A stretch of 64,000 nt of DNA, from positions 1 through 64,000 of the forward strand of contig DAIOCN010000016.1 of NCBI GenBank assembly GCA_036747295.1, given 5' to 3'. This stretch comes from UBA4736 sp002404015. GTDB taxonomy: Bacteria > Chloroflexota > Dormibacteria > Dormibacterales > Dormibacteraceae. This document shows positions 7,884 to 16,035 of this stretch, piece by piece. A model generated the notes under the pieces. The model saw only the letters and a list, made by a program, of their open reading frames with translations, searched no databases and was not told where the DNA came from. Made by a program: the position numbers and the translations under genes. Positions within the stretch are counted from its first letter, which is position 1, and the number at the start of each line of letters is the position of its first letter.

Positions 7884-8842
7884 GGACCCGCCTGACCGAG
7901 GTGCTCGGCATCGAGCACCCGGTGATCCTGGGCGGCATGGGCAGCGGCAGCACCACGCCCGAGCTGGTGGCCGCGGTGGCGGAGGCGGGCGGGCTCGGCA
8001 TCAACGGGGTCAGCCGCTACCCGGCCGAGCGGGTGGCCGGGGTGGCTGCTGGTATACGCGCACTGACCGACCGGCCTTACGGGCTGAACCTGCTCCTGTT
8101 CATGAGCGACGACGCCGCCGTCGACGCGGTGCTGGCGGAACAGCCGGCCGTGTTCTCGACGGCCTGGCCCTGGCCGGACCAGGACCTGAAGCCGATCTTC
8201 GAGCGAGCCCACGCGGCCGGCGCCACGGTGGTCCACCAGGTCGCCGGGGTGGAGGAGGCCAGGCGCGCGGCCGAGGCGGGGGCGGATGTGATCGTGGCCC
8301 AGGGAACCGAAGGCGGCGGCCACGTCGCCCTCATCTCGACACTAGTGCTGACGCCGATGACCGTGCGCGCCGTCTCCCCCCTTCCGGTAATCGCGGCAGG
8401 CGGCATCGCCGACGGCGCCGGGCTGGCGGCGGCCCTCATGCTGGGCGCGGAGGGCGTTCTCCTGGGGACCCGGTTCCTTGCCACCGTCGAGTCGCCGTGG
8501 CCCGAGGCATGGAAGCAGGCCATCCTGGCCAGCGACGGCCACGACACCATGCTCTCGGAGATCCCGGACATCGCCCGGGCGACCGTCTGGCCCGGTGCCT
8601 TCGACCGTTCCTGGCGCAACCGCCTGATCGAGGAGTGGGCCGGCCGCGAGAACGAGCTACGCCAGCGGCGGACAGAGATCGGCCGCCGGATGGCGGAAGC
8701 CAAGGAGCGCGGCGAGACCGACTACGGCGAGCTCAACTTCGGCCAGGTCGCGGGCCTGATCGGCGAGATCCTGCCCGCGGGCGAGGTGGTGCGCCAGATG
8801 GTGGCGCAGGCCGAGGAGCTGCTCGGAAAGGCCACCGGCTGA
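7880..8842 (+). CDS. Nitronate monooxygenase (2-nitropropane dioxygenase) family protein
   Basis: 320 residues, a TIM-barrel flavoprotein. The N terminus LGIEHPVILGGMGSGS is the typical FMN-binding opening of the family. The middle has GADVIVAQGTEGGGHVA and the later stretch AAGGIADGAGLAAALMLGAEGVLLGTRF, which binds the FMN phosphate. The catalytic His of class I enzymes corresponds to the H in GGGHVA. The family oxidises alkyl nitronates, some members being FMN-dependent enoyl-ACP reductases or IMPDH-like proteins of unknown substrate. The exact substrate is inferred. Translation is coupled to the recombinase upstream (GTG in a GTGA overlap). Downstream lies a hairpin-rich repeat. Confidence 0.88.
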   Translation: MRTRLTEVLGIEHPVILGGMGSGSTTPELVAAVAEAGGLGINGVSRYPAERVAGVAAGIRALTDRPYGLNLLLFMSDDAAVDAVLAEQPAVFSTAWPWPDQDLKPIFERAHAAGATVVHQVAGVEEARRAAEAGADVIVAQGTEGGGHVALISTLVLTPMTVRAVSPLPVIAAGGIADGAGLAAALMLGAEGVLLGTRFLATVESPWPEAWKQAILASDGHDTMLSEIPDIARATVWPGAFDRSWRNRLIEEWAGRENELRQRRTEIGRRMAEAKERGETDYGELNFGQVAGLIGEILPAGEVVRQMVAQAEELLGKATG

Positions 8843-8885
8843 GCTGAGTCCGAGCGCCGAGCGGTAACTGGAGGCGCAGTACCCC

Positions 8886-8984
8886 GGTAATGCGGCATTC
8901 CGACCTGTTCGGAGCCGCATTACCCGGAGAACGCGGCATTCCGACCCTGTTCGGAGCCGCATTACCCGGAGAACGCGGCATTCC
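8886..8984. repeat. Tandem hairpin repeat, about 41/42 bp, 2.25 copies
   Basis: Unit 8892-8932 (41 bp) is followed by 8933-8974 (42 bp, one extra C) and a partial third copy at 8975-8984. Each unit contains GCGGCATTCCGACC, TGTTCGGAGCCGCATTACCCGGAGAAC. GGTAATGCGGC (8886-8896) pairs perfectly with GCCGCATTACC (8914-8924), and inside the loop CCGA (8900-8903) pairs with TCGG (8909-8912). The block lies between the convergent ends of the nitronate monooxygenase and Asp-box lipoprotein genes. It has no T-run, so it resembles a REP-type palindromic element more than a classical terminator, although it could stop both transcripts. Confidence 0.85.
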
Positions 8985-9003
8985 CAACCCGCTACCTCTT
9001 GGG

Positions 9004-9960
9004 CTACGTGCCGGGGGTTGCGAGCATGACCCAGGTGGCGCCGGCATCATCCGTTCGCTGCAGCGAGCCACGAACCGTCGCATAGCCCACCGAGGCGTCC
9101 GCGAACGCGATCTCTGGCCGTACGGGTGCCGCCTGCGAATAGCTCATCGCCCAGGGCTGCCAGGTGTGGCCGGCATCGTCGGTGGCGACGCCGTCCCGGC
9201 CTGGCGACGAAACCCAGCGCATCGCCGTCACGAGGGCCCCGATCGGGGTTCCGTTCGGCCCGGCTCCGATGTGCGGCCAGGTCGTCCCGCCGTCGAGCGA
9301 GCGGAACACCTCCGACCCGACGGCCACCAGCAGCTCAGCGCCGGCTACGAGCACCGGTCCCGCGACCGCGGCCTGGCCCGCCGAAGCCGGGACCGGAGCA
9401 GAGCGCGACCACGTGGCACCGCCGTCCGCCGTCCGGTAGACGACCGGCGCCTGGCCGGCCCGAATGCCTGTCACAAATGCCCGCTGTCCGTTCACGAGGG
9501 TGAGCCCGGTGAGCACCTCTCCCGATTGGAGGTCGCTGAGCGTGCGCGCCACCTGCCAGGACGCTGCGCCGTCGGTCGTCCGCCAGAGCGTGACGGCCGT
9601 CGGACCGTCATGCGACTCGACCCAGCCAACGGTCTCCGAGATGAAGCTCACGTCCACGATGCTCCCGTCCGGCAGCGACCGCAGCGCCCAGGTCGCGCCA
9701 CGATCCCTGGAAAAAAAGAGGTAGCGGGCGTTGGCCAGCGCCCACACCATGTCGTGGGAGGGAGCGCTCACCCGCAGCGATCCTGGCAGCTGCACCAGGG
9801 GCGTCCCGGTGGGCGCCGGAGTCGGGGCCGGCGGCAGGGGCGAACCCGCGATGGGGGATGCCGACGCCGCTCCCGGCGACGCGGTGCGGGGCGACGGTGC
9901 CCCGCCGGGCGTACACCCCAGCAGCATCAACGCCGCTGCCGCTGTCCAGCACCACGTCAT
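9004..9960 (-). CDS. Lipoprotein with Asp-box (BNR) beta-propeller repeats
   Basis: About 318 residues if translation starts at the ATG ending at 9960. This choice puts a lipoprotein signal at the N terminus (MTWCWTAAAALMLLGC, with LLGC as the lipobox). The reading frame is open 81 bases further upstream. A Pro/Ala/Ser/Thr linker follows, then six Asp-box turns: DRGATW, TDGAASW, ADGGATW, LDGGTTW, DDAGHTW and DDAGATW. These mark a beta-propeller of the photosystem-stability-factor/sialidase-like fold. It is anchored outside the membrane. Nothing shows sialidase catalytic residues, so an enzymatic role should not be assumed. A second Asp-box protein lies at 55842-56711. Confidence 0.82.
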   Translation of the reverse strand: MTWCWTAAAALMLLGCTPGGAPSPRTASPGAASASPIAGSPLPPAPTPAPTGTPLVQLPGSLRVSAPSHDMVWALANARYLFFSRDRGATWALRSLPDGSIVDVSFISETVGWVESHDGPTAVTLWRTTDGAASWQVARTLSDLQSGEVLTGLTLVNGQRAFVTGIRAGQAPVVYRTADGGATWSRSAPVPASAGQAAVAGPVLVAGAELLVAVGSEVFRSLDGGTTWPHIGAGPNGTPIGALVTAMRWVSSPGRDGVATDDAGHTWQPWAMSYSQAAPVRPEIAFADASVGYATVRGSLQRTDDAGATWVMLATPGT

Positions 9961-10116
9961 CGATGGTCGGCACATACTCTGCGCGGCACCCGCCCAGCCA
10001 TGACCTTCAACACTGACGCATTCCAGCGCTTCGAGCAGCAAGCCTGGCAGCGCACGGCGCGAGGCGGGATGGGGGTTAGCGCCCGGCCGAGTCGCTGATC
10101 GGCCTGCGGTTAGGCT

Positions 10117-12195
10117 GTGAGTTTGGCCGCCTTCCGTCGGCCAGTGTTCGGGGGCTGCAGCACGTCTACGCGCGGACCGCTTGAGTTGGAGCGACTACAA
10201 AGGGCGATCGACCTGCCTCGGAGCGTCCGGCTTGTCCTCCTGAGCTTTCTGATGCTCTTCCTGGAGTTGGCGCTCATTCGGTGGACGGGTTCCAAGATCC
10301 TCTACCTGTCCTACTTCTCGAACTTCGTGCTGCTGGCGAGCTTCCTCGGCATCGGCGCCGGCTTCCTCCGCGCCCGCTCGGCGCGCAACCTTTTCCAGCT
10401 GGCGCCGGTGCTGCTGGCGGTCCTGGTCGCGTTCGTCCTCGTCTTCCCGGTCCAGATCGAGCGCTCGGGCAACGAGCTCATCTTTTTCGGCGCCCTCCAA
10501 CAGAGCCGCAGCGGGCTTCCGATCTGGATCACGCTGCCGGCCATCTTCGTGGTGGTAGCGGCCGTGATGATGACGGTCGGCGAGGGCGTGGGCCGAGCCT
10601 TCGTCGAGTTCGAGCCGCTGCAGGCCTACCGGCTCGACATCATCGGCAGCATCGCCGGCATCGCCGCGTTCTCGCTGCTCTCGTTCGACGGGGCGCCCCC
10701 TGTCGCGTGGGCCCTGATCGTGGGCGTCCTGATCGTGCTCCTGCTCCTGCCGACAGTCAGGCCCTTCCAGCTCGTTTCAGTGGCCGCCCTGGTGCTCATG
10801 CTCGGGATCGAATCCGTATCGCCGCTGGAATCCTGGTCGCCCTACTACCGAATCACCCTCAGCCCGCAAGCCAGCGGCGCCATCTCCATCTCCGTCAACG
10901 GCATCCCGCATCAAACGATCGAGACCGTCGAGCAGCGCCGGGCCTCGGTGCCGCTCTACTTCCTGCCCTACTCGCGCCTGGCGGCGCGGCCCGGTGACGT
11001 GCTGATCGTGGGCGCCGGCACCGGTACCGATGTGGCGATCGCACTGGCTCAGGGTGTCCAGCACGTGGACGCGGTCGAGATCGATCCTTCGCTCCACGAC
11101 ATCGGCGTCAAGCTGCATCCCGACCACCCCTACCAGGACCCACGCGTCACGACCTACATCGACGACGGGCGCGCCTTTCTGCAGCAGACCGACCACACCT
11201 ACGACCTCATCCTCTTCGCCCTGCCCGATTCCTTGACCCTGGTGGCGGGGCAGTCCTCCCTTCGACTCGAGAGCTACCTGTTCACGGTCGAGGCGATGCG
11301 GCAGGCGCGCACGCACCTGAAGCCGGGTGGTGTCTTCAGCGAGTACAACTACTACCGCGAGCAGTGGCTCATCGACCGCCTGGCCGCCACCCTTCAGTCG
11401 GTCTACGGCCACGCGCCGTGCCTGGATTCGACGGGCCGGACCGGGAAGCTGGCGCTCCTGAGCGCAAGCGTTGATCCCGCCTCGATCACCTGCCCTGCGA
11501 CCTGGGACCCCGGAACCCGGGTGGTGCCGGCGGCGGCGACGGATGACTACCCGTTCCTCTACCTGCAACAGCGGGGCGTCCCTGGCCTCTACCTGGTCAC
11601 GCTGGTCCTGATCGTGCTCGCGGCACTGGCGCTGGTGCGCGTGGCGAGCGGCCCGCTGAGAGGCATGGCAGCCCATGCCGACCTCTTCTTCATGGGCGTC
11701 GCCTTCCTGCTCCTCGAGACGAAGAACGTGGTGCAGTTCGCGCTGTTGTTCGGCACCACCTGGTTCGTCAACGCCCTGGTTTTCACCGGCATCCTGCTGG
11801 CCGTGCTGGCTGCTGTGACTGTGGCGGAGCACCTGCGTCTCAAGAGCGTGTGGCAGCTCTACGGCCTGCTGCTCGTGGCCATCGCCGTGGCCTGGCTGGT
11901 GCCACCCGAGTGGCTCTTGAGGTTGTCGCTGCTCCCGCGTTTCCTCGCGGCCAGCGCCATCGCCTTCGTCCCCATTTTCATCGCCAACCTGGTATTCGCC
12001 CAACGATTCAGGGGCGTCGGCTCCTCGAATGTCGCCTTCGGGGCCAACCTGCTCGGAGCGATGATCGGTGGCGTGCTGGAATACGGCGCCCTGGCGATCG
12101 GCTACCGCGCGCTGCTACCGGTCATCGCCGGTCTCTACATCGTCGCTCTGTTGCTGTGGCTGAGGGCTCAGCCGCAAGCCCGAGTTCAATCCTGA
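10117..12195 (+). CDS. Integral membrane spermidine-synthase-like protein
   Basis: 692 residues. About seven hydrophobic segments lie at the N terminus (about 35-230). A Rossmann methyltransferase-like domain follows at about 240-440, with motif I LIVGAGTGTDVAIAL, VDAVEIDPSLHDIG and YDLILFALPDSLT. A further block of membrane helices ends the protein (about 490-690). The fold is that of polyamine aminopropyltransferases fused to a membrane domain. Whether it makes spermidine is not clear, because many such fusions have lost that role. The listed start is GTG at 10117, and later in-frame starts cannot be excluded because the first 25 residues look unlike a membrane leader. It is divergent from the Asp-box lipoprotein. 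Confidence 0.83.
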   Translation: MSLAAFRRPVFGGCSTSTRGPLELERLQRAIDLPRSVRLVLLSFLMLFLELALIRWTGSKILYLSYFSNFVLLASFLGIGAGFLRARSARNLFQLAPVLLAVLVAFVLVFPVQIERSGNELIFFGALQQSRSGLPIWITLPAIFVVVAAVMMTVGEGVGRAFVEFEPLQAYRLDIIGSIAGIAAFSLLSFDGAPPVAWALIVGVLIVLLLLPTVRPFQLVSVAALVLMLGIESVSPLESWSPYYRITLSPQASGAISISVNGIPHQTIETVEQRRASVPLYFLPYSRLAARPGDVLIVGAGTGTDVAIALAQGVQHVDAVEIDPSLHDIGVKLHPDHPYQDPRVTTYIDDGRAFLQQTDHTYDLILFALPDSLTLVAGQSSLRLESYLFTVEAMRQARTHLKPGGVFSEYNYYREQWLIDRLAATLQSVYGHAPCLDSTGRTGKLALLSASVDPASITCPATWDPGTRVVPAAATDDYPFLYLQQRGVPGLYLVTLVLIVLAALALVRVASGPLRGMAAHADLFFMGVAFLLLETKNVVQFALLFGTTWFVNALVFTGILLAVLAAVTVAEHLRLKSVWQLYGLLLVAIAVAWLVPPEWLLRLSLLPRFLAASAIAFVPIFIANLVFAQRFRGVGSSNVAFGANLLGAMIGGVLEYGALAIGYRALLPVIAGLYIVALLLWLRAQPQARVQS

Positions 12196-12216
12196 CTTGC
12201 AGGCCCTGCATTCCGC

Positions 12217-12960
12217 TCAAGCGCTCCGAGGCGCGGTGAGCGCCTGGTAGAAGGCCTCCGCCAGCGCTCCCGCGCCGAGGGTGCTGGGGTGGAACCCGTC
12301 GCTGCTCAGGTATTCGGGGTGCTGGGAAACCGTCAGCCCGGCGCCGGCGAGGTCAACGACCACGGCACCGTGTGCCGATGCCACCCGCTGGATGGCCGCG
12401 TTGTAAGCGGCGACCAGCGACCGCACCTCGCTGAGCGGCGGGATTCGCACGCCCTGGAGCGGGCAGCGCGGTGATCCCCGCTCGCAAGCCGCGGCCGCGG
12501 GCAGCTCATCGATGGGAGGTGTGCTGGCGATCGCCACCCTCGTTCGGCCGCCGGCGCTCAAGGCGGCCACGATCCCGTCCAGCCGCTGCCCGAAGTCGGC
12601 GGCGGGGACGCCGGCCACCAGGTCATCGACGTTGAAGAACACGGTGGCCAAATCGGCGTGGAGGCCCGCGGCCACCGGGAGCTCGTCGGTGAGCGCTGCG
12701 GCGGTCGTCTCGGAGGGGATGCCCAGGTTGTAGAGCGTGAGGTCGTGGCTGGCGCTGAATCGGCCCAGCAGCTGCTGAGGAAAGGCGTCGCGGCCTGGCT
12801 GTTGGGTGCCGGTGCCGAACGTCTCGCTGGCGCCGACGGCTACATAGACCAGCGGCGGCAGCACCCGAGCCGGGGGCGCCGTCGAGGCGGGGGTGGGCAC
12901 GCCGGCCGCGCACGCGCAGATGACCGGCGCCAGCAGCAACACCAGCGCGCGCCTGATCAC
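12217..12960 (-). CDS. SGNH/GDSL-type hydrolase lipoprotein
   Basis: 247 residues. The N terminus MIRRALVLLLAPVICAC is a lipoprotein signal with Cys at 15-17. SGNH blocks: block I is VAVGASETFG, where GDS is replaced by GAS but the catalytic Ser is kept. Block II Gly is in NLGIPSETT, block III Asn in FFNVDD, and block V DGFHPS supplies the catalytic Asp and His. Enzymes of this type hydrolyse ester bonds outside the membrane. The substrate is unknown. The start overlaps the stop of the ABC permease gene by 4 bases, so lipoprotein, permease and ATPase form one operon (14276-15001, 12957-14279, 12217-12960). The enzyme may act on what that transporter handles. Confidence 0.8.
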   Translation of the reverse strand: MIRRALVLLLAPVICACAAGVPTPASTAPPARVLPPLVYVAVGASETFGTGTQQPGRDAFPQQLLGRFSASHDLTLYNLGIPSETTAAALTDELPVAAGLHADLATVFFNVDDLVAGVPAADFGQRLDGIVAALSAGGRTRVAIASTPPIDELPAAAACERGSPRCPLQGVRIPPLSEVRSLVAAYNAAIQRVASAHGAVVVDLAGAGLTVSQHPEYLSSDGFHPSTLGAGALAEAFYQALTAPRSA

Positions 12961-14279
12961 AGCGCCCCGATCGCCTCCCGGGCCGGCAGCCGCGCCGCCT
13001 GGAGCGCGGGCACGGCGCCGGCCAGCATCGCCAGCATGGCCGTGCCCACTGGTGCGATGACCGCCAGCGAAACCGGGACCTGGGTCAGGTCGACTCCCTG
13101 CAGGCCCTGGGCGGCCAGGTAGGAGTTGACCTGGAGGCCGATCGTCCAGGCCACGGCCAGGCCGGCCAGCGTTCCCACAACGCCGCCCGCCACGCCGAGC
13201 ACCGCGGCTTCGAACAGGAACCAGGCGAGGATGTCGCTGTCGTCGGCGCCGATCGCCTTGAGCACCCCGATCTCGCGCCAGCGCTCGCGGACGGCGGCCA
13301 GCAGCGAGTTGGCGATCCCCAGCACGGCGATGCTGACAGCCACCAGCCCGATCCCGAACAGGACGATGTCGACGACGTGCAGGTAGCGCAGGACCGACGC
13401 CACCAGGTGCTCGGGGGCCGAGGAGGCGTAGCCGAGGCTGAAGATCTCCTCGCGCACGGCGTGGACGTGGTCCAGCCCGTCCGCCACCACCACCAGGGCG
13501 CTGAAGCCGGAGGTTATCCCCGGCAGCACCCTGGGGTCGGGGTCCCCGGTGAGCGCGAAAGCGCGCGCCGCCTGGGCCTGGTCCATGGGGACCAGGAAGT
13601 CGCCATCCTGGATCGACTGGCTGACGACGCCCACCACCATCGCGCCGATCCAGCGCCCCTGCAGGTGGTCGGCCGCGCCGGTGACACGCGGCGTGCCGAA
13701 GTCGACGAAGGTGCCCAGCACTGAGACCCCGCGTTCCGGCCCGACCAGGATGCGGTCCAGGTAGGACTGGGTGACGGCCACCTCGTTCATCGAGTGCGCT
13801 CCCGGCAGCCGCCCGAACAGGACGGTGACGGGCAGCCCGCTCCCCTGGGTCAGGTCGGCGCCCACCAGCGCCGAGTTGTAAGGCTGGGGGTCGTTCTGAC
13901 AGCCGGGTCCGGCGGCGTGCTCGACCGGGCAGGGCACCGCCAGGGTCGGGATCGCCAGCACGGTGGCCACCCCCGAGACGTAGGGCGAGCTGCGGATCGC
14001 CTGCACGGTGCCGAGGTCGATGTCGTGGTGGCCGCTGGTGTGCAGGTAGTCGCTCTGCAGCGCGTCCGCGCTGGGGCGCGAGTCGTCGACGTGGATGGCG
14101 GCCAGCGGCCCGCCCTTGCTGAGCTGGCTCACGACCCGGCTGTCAGCGGTGGCGGCGATCGCCACCAGGGCCACCAGCAGCGCGCTGCCGAGGGCCACCG
14201 CCAGGCCGGCGAGCAGGCTGCGGCCTCCGCGCCGGCGCAGATTGCGCATGGCCAGCGTGGAGATGTCGAACGGGCTCAC
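12957..14279 (-). CDS. ABC transporter permease, MacB/FtsX type
   Basis: 440 residues. The first membrane helix is at about 20-45 (LLAGLAVALGSALLVALVAI), a large extracytoplasmic domain occupies 50-300, and three more helices lie at about 305-335, 350-380 and 400-425. This arrangement is the FtsX/MacB permease fold. The C-terminal helices include ALGVAGGVVGTLAGLAVAW. The protein pairs with the ATPase encoded directly upstream, whose stop overlaps this start by 4 bases (14276-14279). Such pairs usually move lipoproteins, peptides or drugs out of the inner membrane, or transmit mechanical force, rather than import solutes. Substrate is unknown. Confidence 0.9.
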   Translation of the reverse strand: MSPFDISTLAMRNLRRRGGRSLLAGLAVALGSALLVALVAIAATADSRVVSQLSKGGPLAAIHVDDSRPSADALQSDYLHTSGHHDIDLGTVQAIRSSPYVSGVATVLAIPTLAVPCPVEHAAGPGCQNDPQPYNSALVGADLTQGSGLPVTVLFGRLPGAHSMNEVAVTQSYLDRILVGPERGVSVLGTFVDFGTPRVTGAADHLQGRWIGAMVVGVVSQSIQDGDFLVPMDQAQAARAFALTGDPDPRVLPGITSGFSALVVVADGLDHVHAVREEIFSLGYASSAPEHLVASVLRYLHVVDIVLFGIGLVAVSIAVLGIANSLLAAVRERWREIGVLKAIGADDSDILAWFLFEAAVLGVAGGVVGTLAGLAVAWTIGLQVNSYLAAQGLQGVDLTQVPVSLAVIAPVGTAMLAMLAGAVPALQAARLPAREAIGAL

Positions 14280-15001
14280 GGGGTCTGCTCCGCGCGGCCT
14301 CGGGTGAGGATGATCCGGCGGTCCGCGCGGGCCGCCACCTCATGCTCGTGGGTGACCACGACCAGAGTGCAGCCGGCCGCGGCGCGGGCGCGGTCGAGTG
14401 CTTCCAGCACCTGGGCGGCGGTGTCGTCGTCCAGGTTGCCGGTTGGCTCGTCGGCCAGCAGGAGCCGGGGCTGGTTGGCGAGGGCGCGCGCGATCGCAAC
14501 CCGCTGCCGCTCGCCGCCGCTGAGGGCACCGGGCAGGTTGCCACGGCGATCCGCCAGGCCCATCTGGTCGAGCAGCTCCAGTCCTCGCCGGCGCTGCTCG
14601 GCGCGCGGGCGGCCGGCCACGGCCATGGCCAGCTCGACGTTCTCGAGGGCGGAGAGCGAGTCCAGCAGCCCGAAGTGCTGGAACACGAAGCCGATCGTCC
14701 GCCGCCGGTACTCGGCCAGCTGGCGGCGGCCCATGCGCTCGAGAGGCTCGCCGTCGACGCGGACGCTGCCCGTCTGCACCGGTTCCAGGCCGCCGAGCAG
14801 CGAGAGCAGCGTGCTCTTGCCGGCCCCCGAGCGACCCATCACGGCAACGTGCGCTCCGCCGGGGATCCGCAGGTCGATCCCGGTCAGCACCGTCGTCGCT
14901 CCGTAGGCGTGGTGCAGCCCGGCGATCTCGACCTCGGCGCCGGCCACGGTCGGGGCGGTTGGGGGTTCCTCGAGCAGCGCGACGGCCCTGCCGGCCATCA
15001 C
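14276..15001 (-). CDS. ABC transporter ATPase, LolD/MacB type
   Basis: 241 residues. Walker A GRSGAGKST is at about 55-63, the Q-loop FVFQHFGLLD at about 108-117, the signature LSGGERQRVAIARALA at about 161-176, Walker B LLLADEPTGNLD at about 180-191, and the H-loop VVVTHEHE near 215. The DEPTGNLD form and LSALENV segment are characteristic of the LolD/MacB/FtsE group. It powers the permease encoded next. The first gene of the three-gene operon, it starts at an ATG at 15001. A second ATG lies one codon later. Confidence 0.94.
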   Translation of the reverse strand: MMAGRAVALLEEPPTAPTVAGAEVEIAGLHHAYGATTVLTGIDLRIPGGAHVAVMGRSGAGKSTLLSLLGGLEPVQTGSVRVDGEPLERMGRRQLAEYRRRTIGFVFQHFGLLDSLSALENVELAMAVAGRPRAEQRRRGLELLDQMGLADRRGNLPGALSGGERQRVAIARALANQPRLLLADEPTGNLDDDTAAQVLEALDRARAAAGCTLVVVTHEHEVAARADRRIILTRGRAEQTP

Positions 15002-15110
15002 TCGAGGTTATCGGGGACCGAAAGCCGGGGTCGCGATTGATCGTCGGCAACGCGATCTCTCAGCCGATTCTCAAGGCCGCTTCAGGCCTGGGCCGCACAG
15101 TGCGTCTCAC

Positions 15111-15638
15111 GTGGTCCCTGGGCTCCTCTCAATCGCAACCCGCGCGGCCGGCCTCGTCAGCGCCGTGGCGCTGATCGCCGGCTGCGGGGCAACCACCACG
15201 GCCACCGCCGGCGCCGGCCCTTCTACAGCCACCTCCCCCCGGACGGTGTGCACGGCGCCGAGCCCGCGACCCTCTGGCGGCGGCGGGTTCCAGAGGCCGG
15301 TGGCGAGCGGAACTGTGACCAGTGTCGGCAGCGGTTCGCTGACGGTGCTGGACCGGACGTCCGGCGGCCCGGTGCAGGTGACCTTCGACTCATCGACAAA
15401 GATCCAGAGCGGAGGCCAGCCTGGCAGCGCATCCGATGTCCAGACCGGGGTCGCGGTCTCCGTGCAGGGCCAGAGGCAGGCCGACGGCAGCGTGCAGGCC
15501 ACCTCGATCACGGTGCGCCCGGCTGGGGCAGGTGCACCTGGGGCCGGCGCACCTGGGGCCGGTGCCTCACCCGGGGCTGGTCCCTCGCCCCGTCCAGGCG
15601 GTCGCCGCGGTTGCCCGAGCCCAGCCACCGCGAACTAG
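15111..15638 (+). CDS. DUF5666-like lipoprotein
   Basis: 175 residues. The N terminus carries a lipoprotein signal ending in ALIAGC (about residues 20-25), then a Thr/Ala/Ser linker. The central part (GTVTSVGSGSLTVLDRTSGGPVQVTFDSSTKI, about 65-98, followed by DVQTGVAVSVQGQRQADGSVQATSI) is a small beta-rich OB-like module, typical of DUF5666 proteins. The C terminus is a low-complexity Gly/Ala/Pro tail with repeats of GAGAP. Surface-exposed and of unknown function. It starts at GTG 15111. The DNA of the tail is a short internal tandem repeat of about 15 bp (near 15530-15560). Confidence 0.72.
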   Translation: MVPGLLSIATRAAGLVSAVALIAGCGATTTATAGAGPSTATSPRTVCTAPSPRPSGGGGFQRPVASGTVTSVGSGSLTVLDRTSGGPVQVTFDSSTKIQSGGQPGSASDVQTGVAVSVQGQRQADGSVQATSITVRPAGAGAPGAGAPGAGASPGAGPSPRPGGRRGCPSPATAN

Positions 15639-15747
15639 GCCGCCCGATCGACAGGTAGCGCCGTATCGATGGCGGGACCACGCCGATTCGATCAGCCGCG
15701 GACTCTGGCATAGCGCTCCGCGGACATAGCCTCCAAACCAGTGGAAC

Positions 15748-16023
15748 TGTGACTTCGAAACCACTGCGGGGCCCGCCGCGACCGCATCGACTCCACCGGC
15801 AAGGTCACGCTTCGCTATCTCAGCCGGCTTCGACATATCCCGGTCGGCGCAGTTCACCGCAACCGCAAGGTCCTGCTTCTAGTAGCTGGCGCCGACGTTA
15901 GTGTCGTCACCACCGACGGGACACTCATTCGGCACCTCACACTCGACCCGAATCGAAGCTACCAGCCCCTCGGCGGCCGCTGGCCTGTGCACAATGTCCC
16001 GCGACGACTGTCAACGATGTCCT
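15748..16023 (+). pseudogene. IS481-family transposase C-terminal remnant
   Basis: From 15771 a frame reads ARRDRIDSTGKVTLRYLSRL..., then VLLLVAGADVSVVTTDGTLI, RHLTLDPNRSYQP and a final LSTMS before TGA at 16021-16023. This is the recognisable beta-rich C-terminal tail of IS481-type integrases (RxDRID..GKVTLRY...LTLDP.RDYQP). The same frame meets TGA at about 15748-15750, and no DDE catalytic core is present. It is therefore a decayed fragment covering about 85 residues. The palindrome right at the stop codon fits the end of such elements. No intact terminal inverted repeat pair was found. Confidence 0.72.
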
Positions 16024-16030
16024 GAGACAT
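16017..16030. repeat. Palindrome at the end of the transposase remnant
   Basis: ATGTCCTGAGACAT is an inverted repeat (arms ATGTC and GACAT, with a short asymmetric centre) that overlaps the stop codon of the IS481-type remnant. Similar short palindromes are, as I recall, found around the 3' ends of actinobacterial IS481 transposase genes. It may be the outer boundary of the old element. Confidence 0.5.
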
Positions 16031-16035
16031 GAGAG

